A DNA stretch of 64,000 bases from Canicola haemoglobinophilus (GCF_002015075.1 NZ_MUXZ01000006.1:1-64000); one strand, 5' to 3'. Positions 53,104 to 61,394 are shown, counted from the first letter of the stretch. Notes: a model not told the origin generated them from the letters alone. Made by a program: numbers and translations.

Positions 53104-53334
53104 ATGAAACCTTATACAAAATCATTAAAGCCAAATGCAAAAAAGTCACGTTCAACTCAAACGGATGCAGAAAAGAAATTATGGGCACGATTGAGTAATG
53201 ATCAACTCGGTTTCAGATTTAATCGCCAAAAATCGCTTTTAACTTATATTGTTGATTTTTATTGTGTGAAAGCGAAATTAGTGATTGAGCTTGATGGCAG
53301 ACAAGGATTGCGAAGTGAGAGAATAAATAAGTAG
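53104..53334 (+). pseudogene. DUF559 endonuclease-domain protein, truncated
   Basis: 76 residues from ATG 53104. AKKSRSTQTDAEKKLWARLS, LGFRFNRQKSLLTYIVDFYC and AKLVIELDG match the first two thirds of DUF559 (a Vsr-like PD-(D/E)XK fold, about 120 residues). The frame then reads RQGLRSERINK and stops, where an intact member continues into the rest of the catalytic core. The final segment does not look like the family, so the 3' end has been replaced or shifted. Probably non-functional. Confidence 0.75.
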
Positions 53335-53360
53335 ACAAATTTAGAGAATTTTGCAAAACA
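53328..53360 (+). repeat. Third Apl-type uptake remnant
   Basis: TAAGTAGACAAATTTAGAGA then ATTTTGCAAAAC, overlapping the end of the DUF559 frame. Same AAATTTAGAG...TTTTGCAAA layout as at 52028, with a decayed core. The bases from here to 53443 hold no other feature apart from the ribosome site of the next gene. Confidence 0.5.
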
Positions 53361-53443
53361 ATCTTAGAGCTACTACTTAAACAATTGAGTGGCATTGAGG
53401 CTATTCATTATTTTTCATAGGTTCATTATCTTAAGGAGATTTT

Positions 53444-54009
53444 ATGGAAAAAGAAAATATTAATGCTGAAGAAACTAAACTATAGAGACTTTATTAAATA
53501 AACAGATAGAAAGAAATGAAAAACTAGCTAAATTATCATTAGGACTATCTGGTACAACTTTACTTTTAACAGGGGTTGTTGTTTTTACCTTAGTTAATGA
53601 TTTATCTTATATTAAAGATAGTATTTGGAATACTCAATATAAAATATCTCAAATAATAGCTAGTAATGAAAATGATAAAGACGTTTCTTTAGTGTCACTA
53701 CAAAATAAAGCTGTAGAAATAGAAAGAGAAATATCAAGATTGGAGAGAAATTTATCAGAAATAAATCAGAATTTAATCTCATTTAGAGATGTCTTTAATG
53801 ATGAATTCCAGCTAAATAAACCAATAGAGAATAAAAATTCGAGTTATTATGGCTATTTAGATAAAAAAGAAGATAAAAAAACAACTCTAAAAGAAGATCT
53901 TGCTTTTATTAAACACCAAATATCAGAGAAAAGAGGCTCTTATAGTGAAGAGCCAACTTTAAAAGATGATATTCTAAAAATTAAGGATGATACTAACTGG
54001 ATTAGATAG
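53444..54009 (+). pseudogene. Membrane coiled-coil protein of unknown function, 1-base frameshift
   Basis: ATG 53444 has a strong TTAAGGAGA site. The first frame reads MEKENINAEETKL and stops at 53483. From there another frame runs to 54009, starting IETLLNKQIERNEKLAKL. Adding one A near 53480-53483 (CTA-ATA) joins them into about 188 residues. The joined protein has one membrane helix (SLGLSGTTLLLTGVVVFTLV, about residues 31-50), then a long coiled coil (KAVEIEREISRLERNLSEIN) and a charged C-terminus. I do not recognise the family. It ends 46 bases before glyS. The good ribosome site argues that it was recently a working gene. Confidence 0.65.
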
Positions 54010-54055
54010 TTTAAACGATGATTTAATATACCTTTTGAAATATAACGAGAAAAAA

Positions 54056-56122
54056 ATGACAACACAAAACTTCCTCGCCGAGATCGGCACTGAAGAGTTG
54101 CCACCGAAGGCACTCAAAAAATTAGCGACCGCATTTGCGGAGAATGTAGAGCAAGAGTTAAACCAAGCGGGGTTGGCTTTTGACAAAGTAGAATGGTTTG
54201 CAGCCCCTCGCCGTTTGGCGGTGAAAGTGTTAGGTTTGGCGGAGAGTCAGCCGAGCAAAGAAGTTGAAAAGCGTGGACCGGCGGTGTCGGCGGCGTTTGA
54301 TGCAGAAGGCAAGCCAACCAAAGCGGCAGAAGGCTGGGCGAAAGGCTGTGGCATTGCCGTTGAGCAGGCAGAGCGTATCGCCACCGACAAAGGCGAATGG
54401 CTTGTGCATCGTGCGGTGATTGAAGGTCAGCCGACCAAAAACTTGCTGGCAGGCATTATCAGCAATGCTTTGGCGAAGTTGCCTATCCCGAAAACAATGC
54501 GTTGGGGCGATAAAACCGAACAGTTCGTTCGCCCTGTGCATACGGTGACTTTACTGTTCGGGGCAGAGTTAATTGAAGGCGAAATTTTAGGCGTGGCAAG
54601 CGGTCGTACTATTCGTGGTCACCGCTTCCTTGGCGAGCCTGAATTTCAAATCGACAACGCCGATCAGTATCCACAGCTACTCAAAGAAAAAGGCTCAGTG
54701 ATTGCTGATTTCAACGAGCGTCGTGCGGAAATTTTTGCAAAATCTCAACAAAAAGCGACCGCTCTTGGCGGCGTTGCGGACATTGAAGACGACTTATTAG
54801 ATGAAGTGACTTCCTTGGTGGAATATCCAAATGTATTGGCAGCGAAGTTTGAAGAACGTTTCCTTGCTGTGCCAGCGGAAGCCTTGGTTTACACCATGAA
54901 AGGTGACCAAAAATACTTCCCGATTTATGACAAAGAGGGCAAATTATTACCGCACTTTATCTTTGTATCGAATATCAATCCTGAAGATCCAAGCAAGATT
55001 ATTGAAGGAAACGAAAAAGTGGTTCGCCCACGTTTAACCGATGCAGAGTTCTTCTTCAAAACTGACTTAAAACAGCGTTTAGAAGACCAACTTCCACGAT
55101 TGGAAACCGTTTTATTCCAACAACAGCTTGGCACATTGCGTGACAAAACCGCTCGCATTGAACAGCTTGCAGGGGAAATTGCGAAACAAATCGGTGCAGA
55201 CGAAGCCAAAGCGAAACGTGCTGGCTTGCTCTCTAAATGCGACTTGATGACCAATATGGTGTTTGAATTTACCGATACCCAAGGCGTAATGGGGATGCAC
55301 TATGCTCGTCACGATGACGAAGATGAAGAAGTGGCGGTGGCATTGAACGAACAATATATGCCACGTTTTGCGGGCGATGAATTGCCAAAATCATTAGTAG
55401 CAAGTGCGGTAGCTTTAGCGGACAAATTCGACACGCTTACAGGAATTTTCGGCATCGGTCAGCAACCAAAAGGCAGTGCCGACCCATTCGCATTACGTCG
55501 TACAGCATTGGGGGCGTTACGCATCATCGTTGAGAAAAACTTACCACTCGATCTTGCAGATTTAGTCAAAAAATCGACCGCTCTTTTCGGCGATAAACTG
55601 ACGAATGCTAACGTGGTTGATGAAGTGGTGGACTTTATGCTTGGTCGTTTCAGAGCTTGGTATCAAGACGAAGGCTTTAGTGTTGATGTTATCCAAGCAG
55701 TCCTTGATCGCCGCCCAACTCGCCCTGCGGATTTTGACGCGCGTGTGCGTGCGGTATCGCATTTCCGTAGTTTAGAAGCTGCCGCAGCATTAGCCGCAGC
55801 CAATAAACGTGTGAGCAACATTTTGGCGAAAGCAGAAACCGCTATTGGCGAAGTCAATGTGAATGCTTGCGTAGAACCTGCAGAAAAAGCCTTAGCGGAA
55901 GAGGTATTGAGCTTAAAAGCAGAAGTGGAACCGTTAATTGCTCAAGGCGATTACACTGCGGTATTGGATAAGCTCGCAAGTTTACGTCAGCCTGTGGATA
56001 GCTTCTTCGATAACGTAATGGTTAATGCGGAAGATCCTGCTCTTCGCCAAAACCGTTTAGCGATTTTAAACACCCTACAAAATCTGTTCTTACAAGTAGC
56101 AGATATTTCGGTGTTGCAATAG
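54056..56122 (+). CDS. glyS: Glycyl-tRNA synthetase beta subunit
   Basis: 688 residues from ATG 54056 (MTTQNFLAEIGTEELPPKAL), the E. coli length; an open frame back to 53987 is not part of it. TEELPPKAL, MRWGDKTEQFVRPVHTVTLLFG and GRTIRGHRFLG are beta-subunit hallmarks; the C-terminus has the anticodon-binding DALR-like region. The DNA is visibly richer in G+C than the surrounding genes, and an intact CAAGCGGT (Apl-type core) is at 54597-54604; two Hin cores lie near 54951 and 55399. This mixture suggests import with later acquisition of local uptake sites. Confidence 0.97.
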   Translation: MTTQNFLAEIGTEELPPKALKKLATAFAENVEQELNQAGLAFDKVEWFAAPRRLAVKVLGLAESQPSKEVEKRGPAVSAAFDAEGKPTKAAEGWAKGCGIAVEQAERIATDKGEWLVHRAVIEGQPTKNLLAGIISNALAKLPIPKTMRWGDKTEQFVRPVHTVTLLFGAELIEGEILGVASGRTIRGHRFLGEPEFQIDNADQYPQLLKEKGSVIADFNERRAEIFAKSQQKATALGGVADIEDDLLDEVTSLVEYPNVLAAKFEERFLAVPAEALVYTMKGDQKYFPIYDKEGKLLPHFIFVSNINPEDPSKIIEGNEKVVRPRLTDAEFFFKTDLKQRLEDQLPRLETVLFQQQLGTLRDKTARIEQLAGEIAKQIGADEAKAKRAGLLSKCDLMTNMVFEFTDTQGVMGMHYARHDDEDEEVAVALNEQYMPRFAGDELPKSLVASAVALADKFDTLTGIFGIGQQPKGSADPFALRRTALGALRIIVEKNLPLDLADLVKKSTALFGDKLTNANVVDEVVDFMLGRFRAWYQDEGFSVDVIQAVLDRRPTRPADFDARVRAVSHFRSLEAAAALAAANKRVSNILAKAETAIGEVNVNACVEPAEKALAEEVLSLKAEVEPLIAQGDYTAVLDKLASLRQPVDSFFDNVMVNAEDPALRQNRLAILNTLQNLFLQVADISVLQ

Positions 56123-56152
56123 TTAAAATTTCACTTATGTAGACATTCAAAG

Positions 56153-56182
56153 ACTAAACCGAGCTGTTTTGCTCGGTTTAGT
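56153..56182 (+). terminator. glyS terminator-like hairpin
   Basis: ACTAAACCGAGC (56153-56164) / GCTCGGTTTAGT (56171-56182), a 12-bp perfect stem with a TGTTTT loop. The T tail is weak. Confidence 0.75.
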
Positions 56183-56333
56183 ATCTCGTATGCTTGTATT
56201 TAAATAAGTGAATTCCCTAATTATTTTATTGCTTTTTTTATAAGCGAGAGATAAAATTCGGGCTCCTTGTCATCGCTGAGTTAGAGATCGGCGAATGATG
56301 TATCATTAACCCTTTTATTATAAGGAATTTATC

Positions 56334-56603
56334 ATGTCTCTAAGTACAGAAAAAAAAGCTGCTATCGTGGCTGAATTTGGTCGTGATGCAAAAGATACTG
56401 GTTCATCAGAAGTTCAAATTGCATTATTAACTGCACAAATCAACCACTTACAAGCTCACTTTGCTGCACATAAAAAAGATCACCATGGTCGTCGTGGTTT
56501 ATTACGTATGGTTTCTCGTCGTCGTAAACTTTTAGATTACTTAAAACGTACAGATCTTGCTAAATATTCAGAAACAATTGCACGTTTAGGTTTACGTCGC
56601 TAA
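56334..56603 (+). CDS. rpsO: 30S ribosomal protein S15
   Basis: 89 residues, full length. GSSEVQIALLTAQINHLQAHF and HHGRRGLLRMVSRRRKLLDYLK are the conserved helices that bind the 16S rRNA central domain. It is monocistronic here, with a terminator after it; pnp, often next, is absent. Confidence 0.98.
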   Translation: MSLSTEKKAAIVAEFGRDAKDTGSSEVQIALLTAQINHLQAHFAAHKKDHHGRRGLLRMVSRRRKLLDYLKRTDLAKYSETIARLGLRR

Positions 56604-56628
56604 TTTATCTAATATTTCTCATGTTAAA

Positions 56629-56663
56629 AGCCCTCAAAAAAATGAATTTTGAGGGCTTTTTTA
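56629..56663. terminator. rpsO terminator (also fits artM on the other strand)
   Basis: AGCCCTCAAAA (56629-56639) / TTTTGAGGGCT (56647-56657) followed by TTTTTT; AAAA on the left allows leftward use. Confidence 0.88.
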
Positions 56664-56686
56664 TAACTAAAATAATGCGTAAAGTT

Positions 56687-57370
56687 TTACGCTCTTTCCG
56701 TTTCTAAACGCTCAAAGACAAGGACTTTACTTTCTAACTTGCGTAACAATAAAGTCGCGATACCTGTAATAATGAGATAGATGACGCCTGTGATACCATA
56801 AATTGTGAGTGCATCATATTCTGTACCATAAAGTTGTCTTGCGTATCCCATAATATCCAAAATAGTGATAATTGAAGCAAGTGAAGTTCCTTTAAAGACA
56901 AGGATTATTTCATTGCTATATGAAGGCAAGGCTCTTTTTAGTGCATAAGGAATAAGGATTTTAAGCGTTTGCCAACGGCTTAAGCCCAAGGCTGCACAAC
57001 TTTCCCATTGACCTTTAGAAATCGCTTTTACTGCTCCATGAAAGAGTTGAGTAGAATAGGCCGCACTATTTAAAGCCAATGTGAGCATTGCGCAGAACCA
57101 TGCACTTGATAATAAAGGCCATAGAAAGCTATTCACGATCCAAGGGAATTGTCCCGGACCTGCATAAATTAAGAAAAACTGTACTAGCAATGGTGTACCA
57201 GTAAAAATTGTGAGGAAAAGATTAACTGGAATGCTCAGCCATTTATTATTCATAGCTAGAATAAAGGTAAGTGCTAGGGCAAGAAAAAAAGCCACAATCA
57301 ATGCAACGACAGTAAGGATTAAACTAGTTGGAATTCCTTGTGCAATTGTTAAAAAATAATCTTTAATCAT
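56687..57370 (-). CDS. artM: Arginine ABC transporter permease ArtM
   Basis: 227 residues, about five membrane helices. The permease EAA loop SKGQWESCAALGLSRWQTLKILIPYALKRALPSY is near residues 115-150. It pairs with ArtQ in the polar amino acid (HAAT) family. Last gene of artPIQM, 10 bases after artQ. Confidence 0.94.
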   Translation of the reverse strand: MIKDYFLTIAQGIPTSLILTVVALIVAFFLALALTFILAMNNKWLSIPVNLFLTIFTGTPLLVQFFLIYAGPGQFPWIVNSFLWPLLSSAWFCAMLTLALNSAAYSTQLFHGAVKAISKGQWESCAALGLSRWQTLKILIPYALKRALPSYSNEIILVFKGTSLASIITILDIMGYARQLYGTEYDALTIYGITGVIYLIITGIATLLLRKLESKVLVFERLETERA

Positions 57371-57380
57371 TTCTCATCCC

Positions 57381-58052
57381 TTAATTTGTCGCACGTTCAA
57401 AGCGAGTTACTCGTAGTTCAAGTTTACGAATAATGAATTGGCTAAATAATGTAATTAATAAGTAAATCAATGCAGCAAAGCCATACCAAGTAAAAGGCTG
57501 ATGAGTGTTGGTATTAATTAAATCTGCTTGTCGCATTAAATCATGAACACCAATTAATGACACAAGTGCGGTATCTTTTAGCAATACTAACCATTGATTA
57601 CTTAAGCCCGGTAAAGCATGGCGCCAAACTTGCGGCATGATCAGGCGGATAAAGGTGTAACTACGGCTTAATCCTAAAGCAGCCCCAGACTCCCATTGCC
57701 CTAATGGAATTGCTTGAATTGCACCACGTAAAGATTGTGAGGCATAAGAAGCAAAAATAATCGACAGCGCAACCACACCACAACCAAAAGCACCAAATTC
57801 TACATATTCGCCAGTGACAAGCTCTAATATTTCAGGTACGCCAAAATAAATCAGGAAAACCACGAGAATTTCAGGTAAGCCACGTAGCAATGTGACAATA
57901 ATTGCCGTTGGTTTACGTATGCATGGCCATTTGTGTGTTTCTAATACGACGAAGAGGATAGATAATGCCAATCCGAGTAATAAAGAACAAACCGCTAACC
58001 CTAAGGTCATTAGGGTTGCGGTGTACATTAAAGGTAAATAATCAACAAACAT
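57381..58052 (-). CDS. artQ: Arginine ABC transporter permease ArtQ
   Basis: 223 residues, five membrane helices. The EAA loop IPLGQWESGAALGLSRSYTFIRLIMPQVWRHALPG (near 113-147) contacts ArtP. RGLPEILVVFLIYFGVPEIL in helix 3 is typical of HisQ-type permeases. It starts four bases after the artI stop. Confidence 0.94.
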   Translation of the reverse strand: MFVDYLPLMYTATLMTLGLAVCSLLLGLALSILFVVLETHKWPCIRKPTAIIVTLLRGLPEILVVFLIYFGVPEILELVTGEYVEFGAFGCGVVALSIIFASYASQSLRGAIQAIPLGQWESGAALGLSRSYTFIRLIMPQVWRHALPGLSNQWLVLLKDTALVSLIGVHDLMRQADLINTNTHQPFTWYGFAALIYLLITLFSQFIIRKLELRVTRFERATN

Positions 58053-58056
58053 AAAA

Positions 58057-58782
58057 TTATTTAGTCATCCATTTATCATAAATTTTTTGGTATTCGCCGT
58101 TTGCTTTGATCGCCGAAATACCTTTATTTAATTGCTCAACAAGTGCGGTATTCTTTTTATTTACTGCGATACCTAGACCATTATTGAAGTAACGCTTGTC
58201 GGTAACTTTTTCACCAACAAATGTCGCTTCTGGTGTTTTGCCTAACATATCTCTTAATACATCAGTATCACCAAAAATAATATCAATACGGCCATTTTTT
58301 AAGTCTAAGATAGCATCTTGTAAACTTGCATAAGATTTGGATGCATATTGTTTAGCTTCAGCATTAATGTACTGTTGGTAAGTTGTACCATTTTGTACAC
58401 CAACATTTTTAGCTGTTGCTAAATCAGCTTTATCTTTAAGAGCAATAAAACTTGCTGAGCTTTCATAATAAGCGTCAGAGAACGCCACTTGTTTTGCACG
58501 AGCTTCAGTAATATCAATTGCAGAGATTGCAGCATCAAAACCGCCACGACCTTTAATTAAGCTTGGAATTAAAGCGTCAAATGCTTGTGCTTTGAAACTA
58601 CAATTTGCTTGGATTTCTTTACAAATCGCATTTGCAACATCTACATCAAAACCAATAATTTCACCTTTTTCATTTGTTGATTCAAAAGGCGGATAGCTTG
58701 GCTCCATAGCAAAAGTAATGTTTTGTGCATTTGCGCTGATAGCTGCGCTAGCTAACATAGTTGCTAAAAGTAATTTTTTCAT
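58057..58782 (-). CDS. artI: Arginine-binding periplasmic protein ArtI
   Basis: 241 residues with signal peptide MKKLLLATMLASAAISANA. The mature protein has ITFAMEPSYPPFESTNEKGEIIGFDVDVANAIC, the SBP_bac_3 signature, and DAAISAIDITEARAKQVAFSDAYYES near residue 80. It captures arginine in the periplasm. It lies second, after artP. Confidence 0.95.
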   Translation of the reverse strand: MKKLLLATMLASAAISANAQNITFAMEPSYPPFESTNEKGEIIGFDVDVANAICKEIQANCSFKAQAFDALIPSLIKGRGGFDAAISAIDITEARAKQVAFSDAYYESSASFIALKDKADLATAKNVGVQNGTTYQQYINAEAKQYASKSYASLQDAILDLKNGRIDIIFGDTDVLRDMLGKTPEATFVGEKVTDKRYFNNGLGIAVNKKNTALVEQLNKGISAIKANGEYQKIYDKWMTK

Positions 58783-58799
58783 AATAAAGTCCTTAAATA

Positions 58800-59537
58800 T
58801 TAATGTGAGTGTGATAGATATTGTTTAAATTGCTCTGTTGCGGGTTGATTAAAACAGCTAGCATCTCCCATTTCAACGATGCGACCTTGTTCCATATAAA
58901 CGACTTTGGTTGCAACCTTTTTTGCTACCGCAACTTCATGAGTTACGATAACTTGTGTAATTCCCATTCCTTGTAATTCCTGAATAATTGATACAATTTG
59001 TGCTGTAATTTCAGGATCTAAAGCAGCTGTAGGCTCATCAAATAATAAAACTTGTGGTTTCATCATTAATGCACGAGCAATAGCAACACGTTGTTGTTGT
59101 CCGCCTGACAAATGCAGTGGAAATCTTTCAGCAAATTGTTCTAAGCGTAATCTTTTTAATAATTCGATTGCTTGTTCTTTCGCTTTTTCTTTCTCTATAC
59201 CTAAAACCTTAGTTGGTGCTTCGATAAGATTTTCCATTACAGTTAAGTGCGGCCATAAATTGTATTGTTGAAATACCATGCCGACATCTTGGCGTAATTG
59301 GCGCATTTGTTTCGGGTTTGCAGTTGCTTGCGAAAGATCGAATTTATTATTGGCGATACTTAACTCCCCAGATGTTGGGACCTCAAGTAAGTTTAAGGTT
59401 CTAATCAAGGTACTTTTTCCTGCACCACTTGGACCTAATAGAACAACCGTATCTCCATCTTCAGCAGTAAGGTTAATGTCAAATAATGCTTGCGATGTAC
59501 CATAAAAGAAATTTAAATTTTTAACGCTAATTGTCAT
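58800..59537 (-). CDS. artP: Arginine ABC transporter ATP-binding protein ArtP
   Basis: 245 residues from ATG 59537 (MTISVKNLNFFYG), matching E. coli ArtP length; a longer frame back to 59666 is not needed. Walker A GPSGAGKST is near residue 34, signature LSGGQQQRVAIARALM near 142, Walker B VLLFDEPTAALDP near 163. It starts the artPIQM operon. Between it and pilA (59538-59686) a GGTGAG / CTCACC hairpin at about 59655-59675 could end the pilA transcript. Confidence 0.95.
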   Translation of the reverse strand: MTISVKNLNFFYGTSQALFDINLTAEDGDTVVLLGPSGAGKSTLIRTLNLLEVPTSGELSIANNKFDLSQATANPKQMRQLRQDVGMVFQQYNLWPHLTVMENLIEAPTKVLGIEKEKAKEQAIELLKRLRLEQFAERFPLHLSGGQQQRVAIARALMMKPQVLLFDEPTAALDPEITAQIVSIIQELQGMGITQVIVTHEVAVAKKVATKVVYMEQGRIVEMGDASCFNQPATEQFKQYLSHSH

Positions 59538-59654
59538 GTGAATGAAATATCTCGCTTTAATGATTAATGGTTTTGAGTAGATACTATATTGTTTTGCATA
59601 ACTATGCAATTTTTTTGCAGAAAAATTCTTTTGAAAGCGAGTTTTTAGTGAAAA

Positions 59655-59675
59655 CGGTGAGATCATAACTCACCG
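59655..59675 (-). terminator. Hairpin after pilA
   Basis: GGTGAG / CTCACC around a 7-base loop, on the artP side of the pilA stop. The T run is short, so termination is uncertain. Confidence 0.4.
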
Positions 59676-59686
59676 TAATTTATGAG

Positions 59687-60145
59687 CTAAGGTGAGTTTG
59701 AAGAAGATGATGTGCAAAATCCAGCAGGAAATAATTCCGCTTTACCATTACAGTTTGCTGTCCAAGTTACACCTGTTGAAGCATCTCCTGAAGCAGTGAG
59801 CGTGTAGCTAACGTCTTTAAGGTTTCCATTTCCTATGATAGTAATGACACCATTTTGTACGGCAATAGATTTTACTTTTCCTTTTGCGGTTGTGACTGGC
59901 GCTTGAATTCCATTTGTCCCAGCATTACAATTCGTCACTCCATCATTGTTATACACACAAAGTTCAACTTCTGAGCGGTAAGGTGCAGAGGCTTGCAATA
60001 ATTCTGTAATTGCTGCTTTTTTTGTATGATTTTGATATGACGGAATTGCGATAGTAGCGAGAATTGCCACAATTGCAATCACGATCATTAGCTCTATTAA
60101 GGTAAACCCTTTTTTAGCTGATGAGAAGATACTCGTTGTTTTCAT
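59687..60145 (-). CDS. pilA: Type IV pilin PilA
   Basis: 152 residues from ATG 60145 (MKTTSIFSSAKKG). The prepilin cleavage site KKGFTLIELMIVIAIVAILA sits at residues 11-30, with processing after Gly 13 and Glu 5 of the mature protein conserved. Four cysteines (VELCVYNND, TNCNAG, TANCNG, PAGFC) suggest two disulfides in the head. PilA is needed for DNA uptake and pili in H. influenzae. The usual downstream partners pilB, pilC, pilD are not next to it; artPIQM follows instead. A CRP-S site is about 100 bases upstream. Confidence 0.95.
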   Translation of the reverse strand: MKTTSIFSSAKKGFTLIELMIVIAIVAILATIAIPSYQNHTKKAAITELLQASAPYRSEVELCVYNNDGVTNCNAGTNGIQAPVTTAKGKVKSIAVQNGVITIIGNGNLKDVSYTLTASGDASTGVTWTANCNGKAELFPAGFCTSSSSNSP

Positions 60146-60241
60146 AATTTTTCCTTTGTTATTAAAACTGAAATGCAAAAATGCCGAATGGCTGACAAAG
60201 TTTGTTCAAGTTGAAAACAACTGACAAATAGACCGCACTTT

Positions 60242-60263
60242 TTCTGCGAGCAGGCTCGCAAAA
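60242..60263. promoter_or_regulatory. CRP-S competence site between pilA and ampD
   Basis: On the minus strand the site reads TTTTTGCGAGC, CT, GCTCGCAGAA in order: the palindrome TGCGAGC (60245-60251) / GCTCGCA (60254-60260) with T/A flanks. It matches the Sxy-dependent CRP-S consensus core TGCGA...TCGCA. An inverted uptake core ACCGCACTT lies just left of it at 60232-60240. Confidence 0.82.
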
Positions 60264-60273
60264 ACAATAATTT

Positions 60274-60831
60274 ATGCGCATGAAACAAAAAAATATCTTC
60301 CAAGGTTGGCTTTTAGATGCCAAAAAGGTGCACTCTCCACATTTTGATCAGCGTCCAGATAAGAGTGATATTTCACTTTTAGTTATTCATTACATAAGTC
60401 TTCCTCCAGAGCAATTTGGCGGTTCCTATATTGATGATTTCTTCCAAGGAAAACTTGACCCTTATGCACATCCTTATTTTTCAACTATTGCCGATGTTCG
60501 AGTATCCGCACATTGTCTGATTACTCGTGAAGGCGTTATTACTCAATATGTTAATTTTAATGATAGAGCTTGGCATGCTGGATTATCTTCATTTGAAGGG
60601 CGAGAGAAATGCAATGATTTTTCTATCGGTATTGAATTAGAAGGAAGTAATGAGCAACCTTTTACTGATGAACAATATGTTGCATTAAAACAACTTACTC
60701 AACAAATTATGTTAGCTTATCCGATGATTACGAAGGAGCGTATCGTTGGGCATTGTCATATTTCACCAGGACGAAAAATAGATCCAGGTCAGTATTTTGA
60801 TTGGCAAAGGTATTTGAGTGATTTGGATTAA
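60274..60831 (+). CDS. ampD: 1,6-anhydro-N-acetylmuramyl-L-alanine amidase AmpD
   Basis: 185 residues; ATG 60274 or 60280 (MKQKNIFQGWLL). Zinc ligands are visible: His in LLVIHYISLPPEQFGG near residue 36, His in VGHCHISPGRKIDPG near 158 and the Asp in that motif; WHAGLSSFEGREKCNDFSIGIELEG near 108-132 is the family core. It recycles cell-wall muropeptides. It is divergent from pilA across the CRP-S site, the same ampD-pilA arrangement as in H. influenzae. Confidence 0.95.
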   Translation: MRMKQKNIFQGWLLDAKKVHSPHFDQRPDKSDISLLVIHYISLPPEQFGGSYIDDFFQGKLDPYAHPYFSTIADVRVSAHCLITREGVITQYVNFNDRAWHAGLSSFEGREKCNDFSIGIELEGSNEQPFTDEQYVALKQLTQQIMLAYPMITKERIVGHCHISPGRKIDPGQYFDWQRYLSDLD

Positions 60832-60892
60832 ACGGAAATTTTTCTTTTTAGAAAGAGTTGTTTAAAAAATAACCTTGTCGCTATTAGGCTTT

Positions 60893-61281
60893 TTATACAC
60901 AACAGAAATATCGTTTTATGAAACTTGTATCTTATTGATAATAAAATAAAAAATTAATAAATTTATGTGGTTTTCAAAATATTGATTTCTTTTATTCTCC
61001 TCATTTCTGTCCATTAATCACAAATTTATCCACAAAGAAAGTGAATAACCCACAGACTCTACTTTTTTAATATATTCTTTGCGCAAGAAAAGTAATATTG
61101 AATTTTTTCTATACGAGATTTGAGCTAGAAAAGAGCGGTGGTTTTTAAAGGTGTTTTATTTTTATAAAATGTGAGAGGAATATGAAAATGTGAATTGAGT
61201 ACAAGATCTTATTAGGATCTTTACAAAATATTTCAGCTGAATTCTTGCATTATCCTTATCTTATTCACCGGCTTATCCACA
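60893..61281 (+). other. AT-rich gap with a cluster of DnaA boxes
   Basis: Within 60832-61487 (no gene) three perfect TTATNCACA boxes share one orientation: TTATACACA (60893-60901), TTATCCACA (61026-61034), TTATCCACA (61273-61281). Near-matches are TTATTCACC (61261-61269) and TAACCCACA (about 61046-61054). Between them is GATCTTATTAGGATCTTTAC (61205-61224), similar to the right part of the E. coli oriC AT-rich region, in an AT-rich context. It could be an origin, a DnaA-titrating or DnaA-regulated site for the rpsF-priB operon. Confidence 0.55.
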
Positions 61282-61361
61282 GTGTAAAAAGAGCTGTATA
61301 GTTGATACTAAAATTTATCCCAAAATAGATTAAAAATCTTATTATCCAAGCTTATTTTCAC

Positions 61362-61389
61362 TTGAGCTTTTTTTTAATCTCTGTATAAT
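61362..61389 (+). promoter_or_regulatory. Promoter of rpsF-priB-rpsR-rplI
   Basis: TTGAGC (61362-61367) and TATAAT (61384-61389) with a 16-base spacer, 99 bases before rpsF. Confidence 0.7.
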
Positions 61390-61394
61390 CGCCA

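Noticed and set aside
60893..61281. Calling the DnaA-box region oriC outright
   Set aside because: GATC sites are few, dnaA/mnmG are not adjacent, and skew cannot be computed here, so it is only listed as a candidate.
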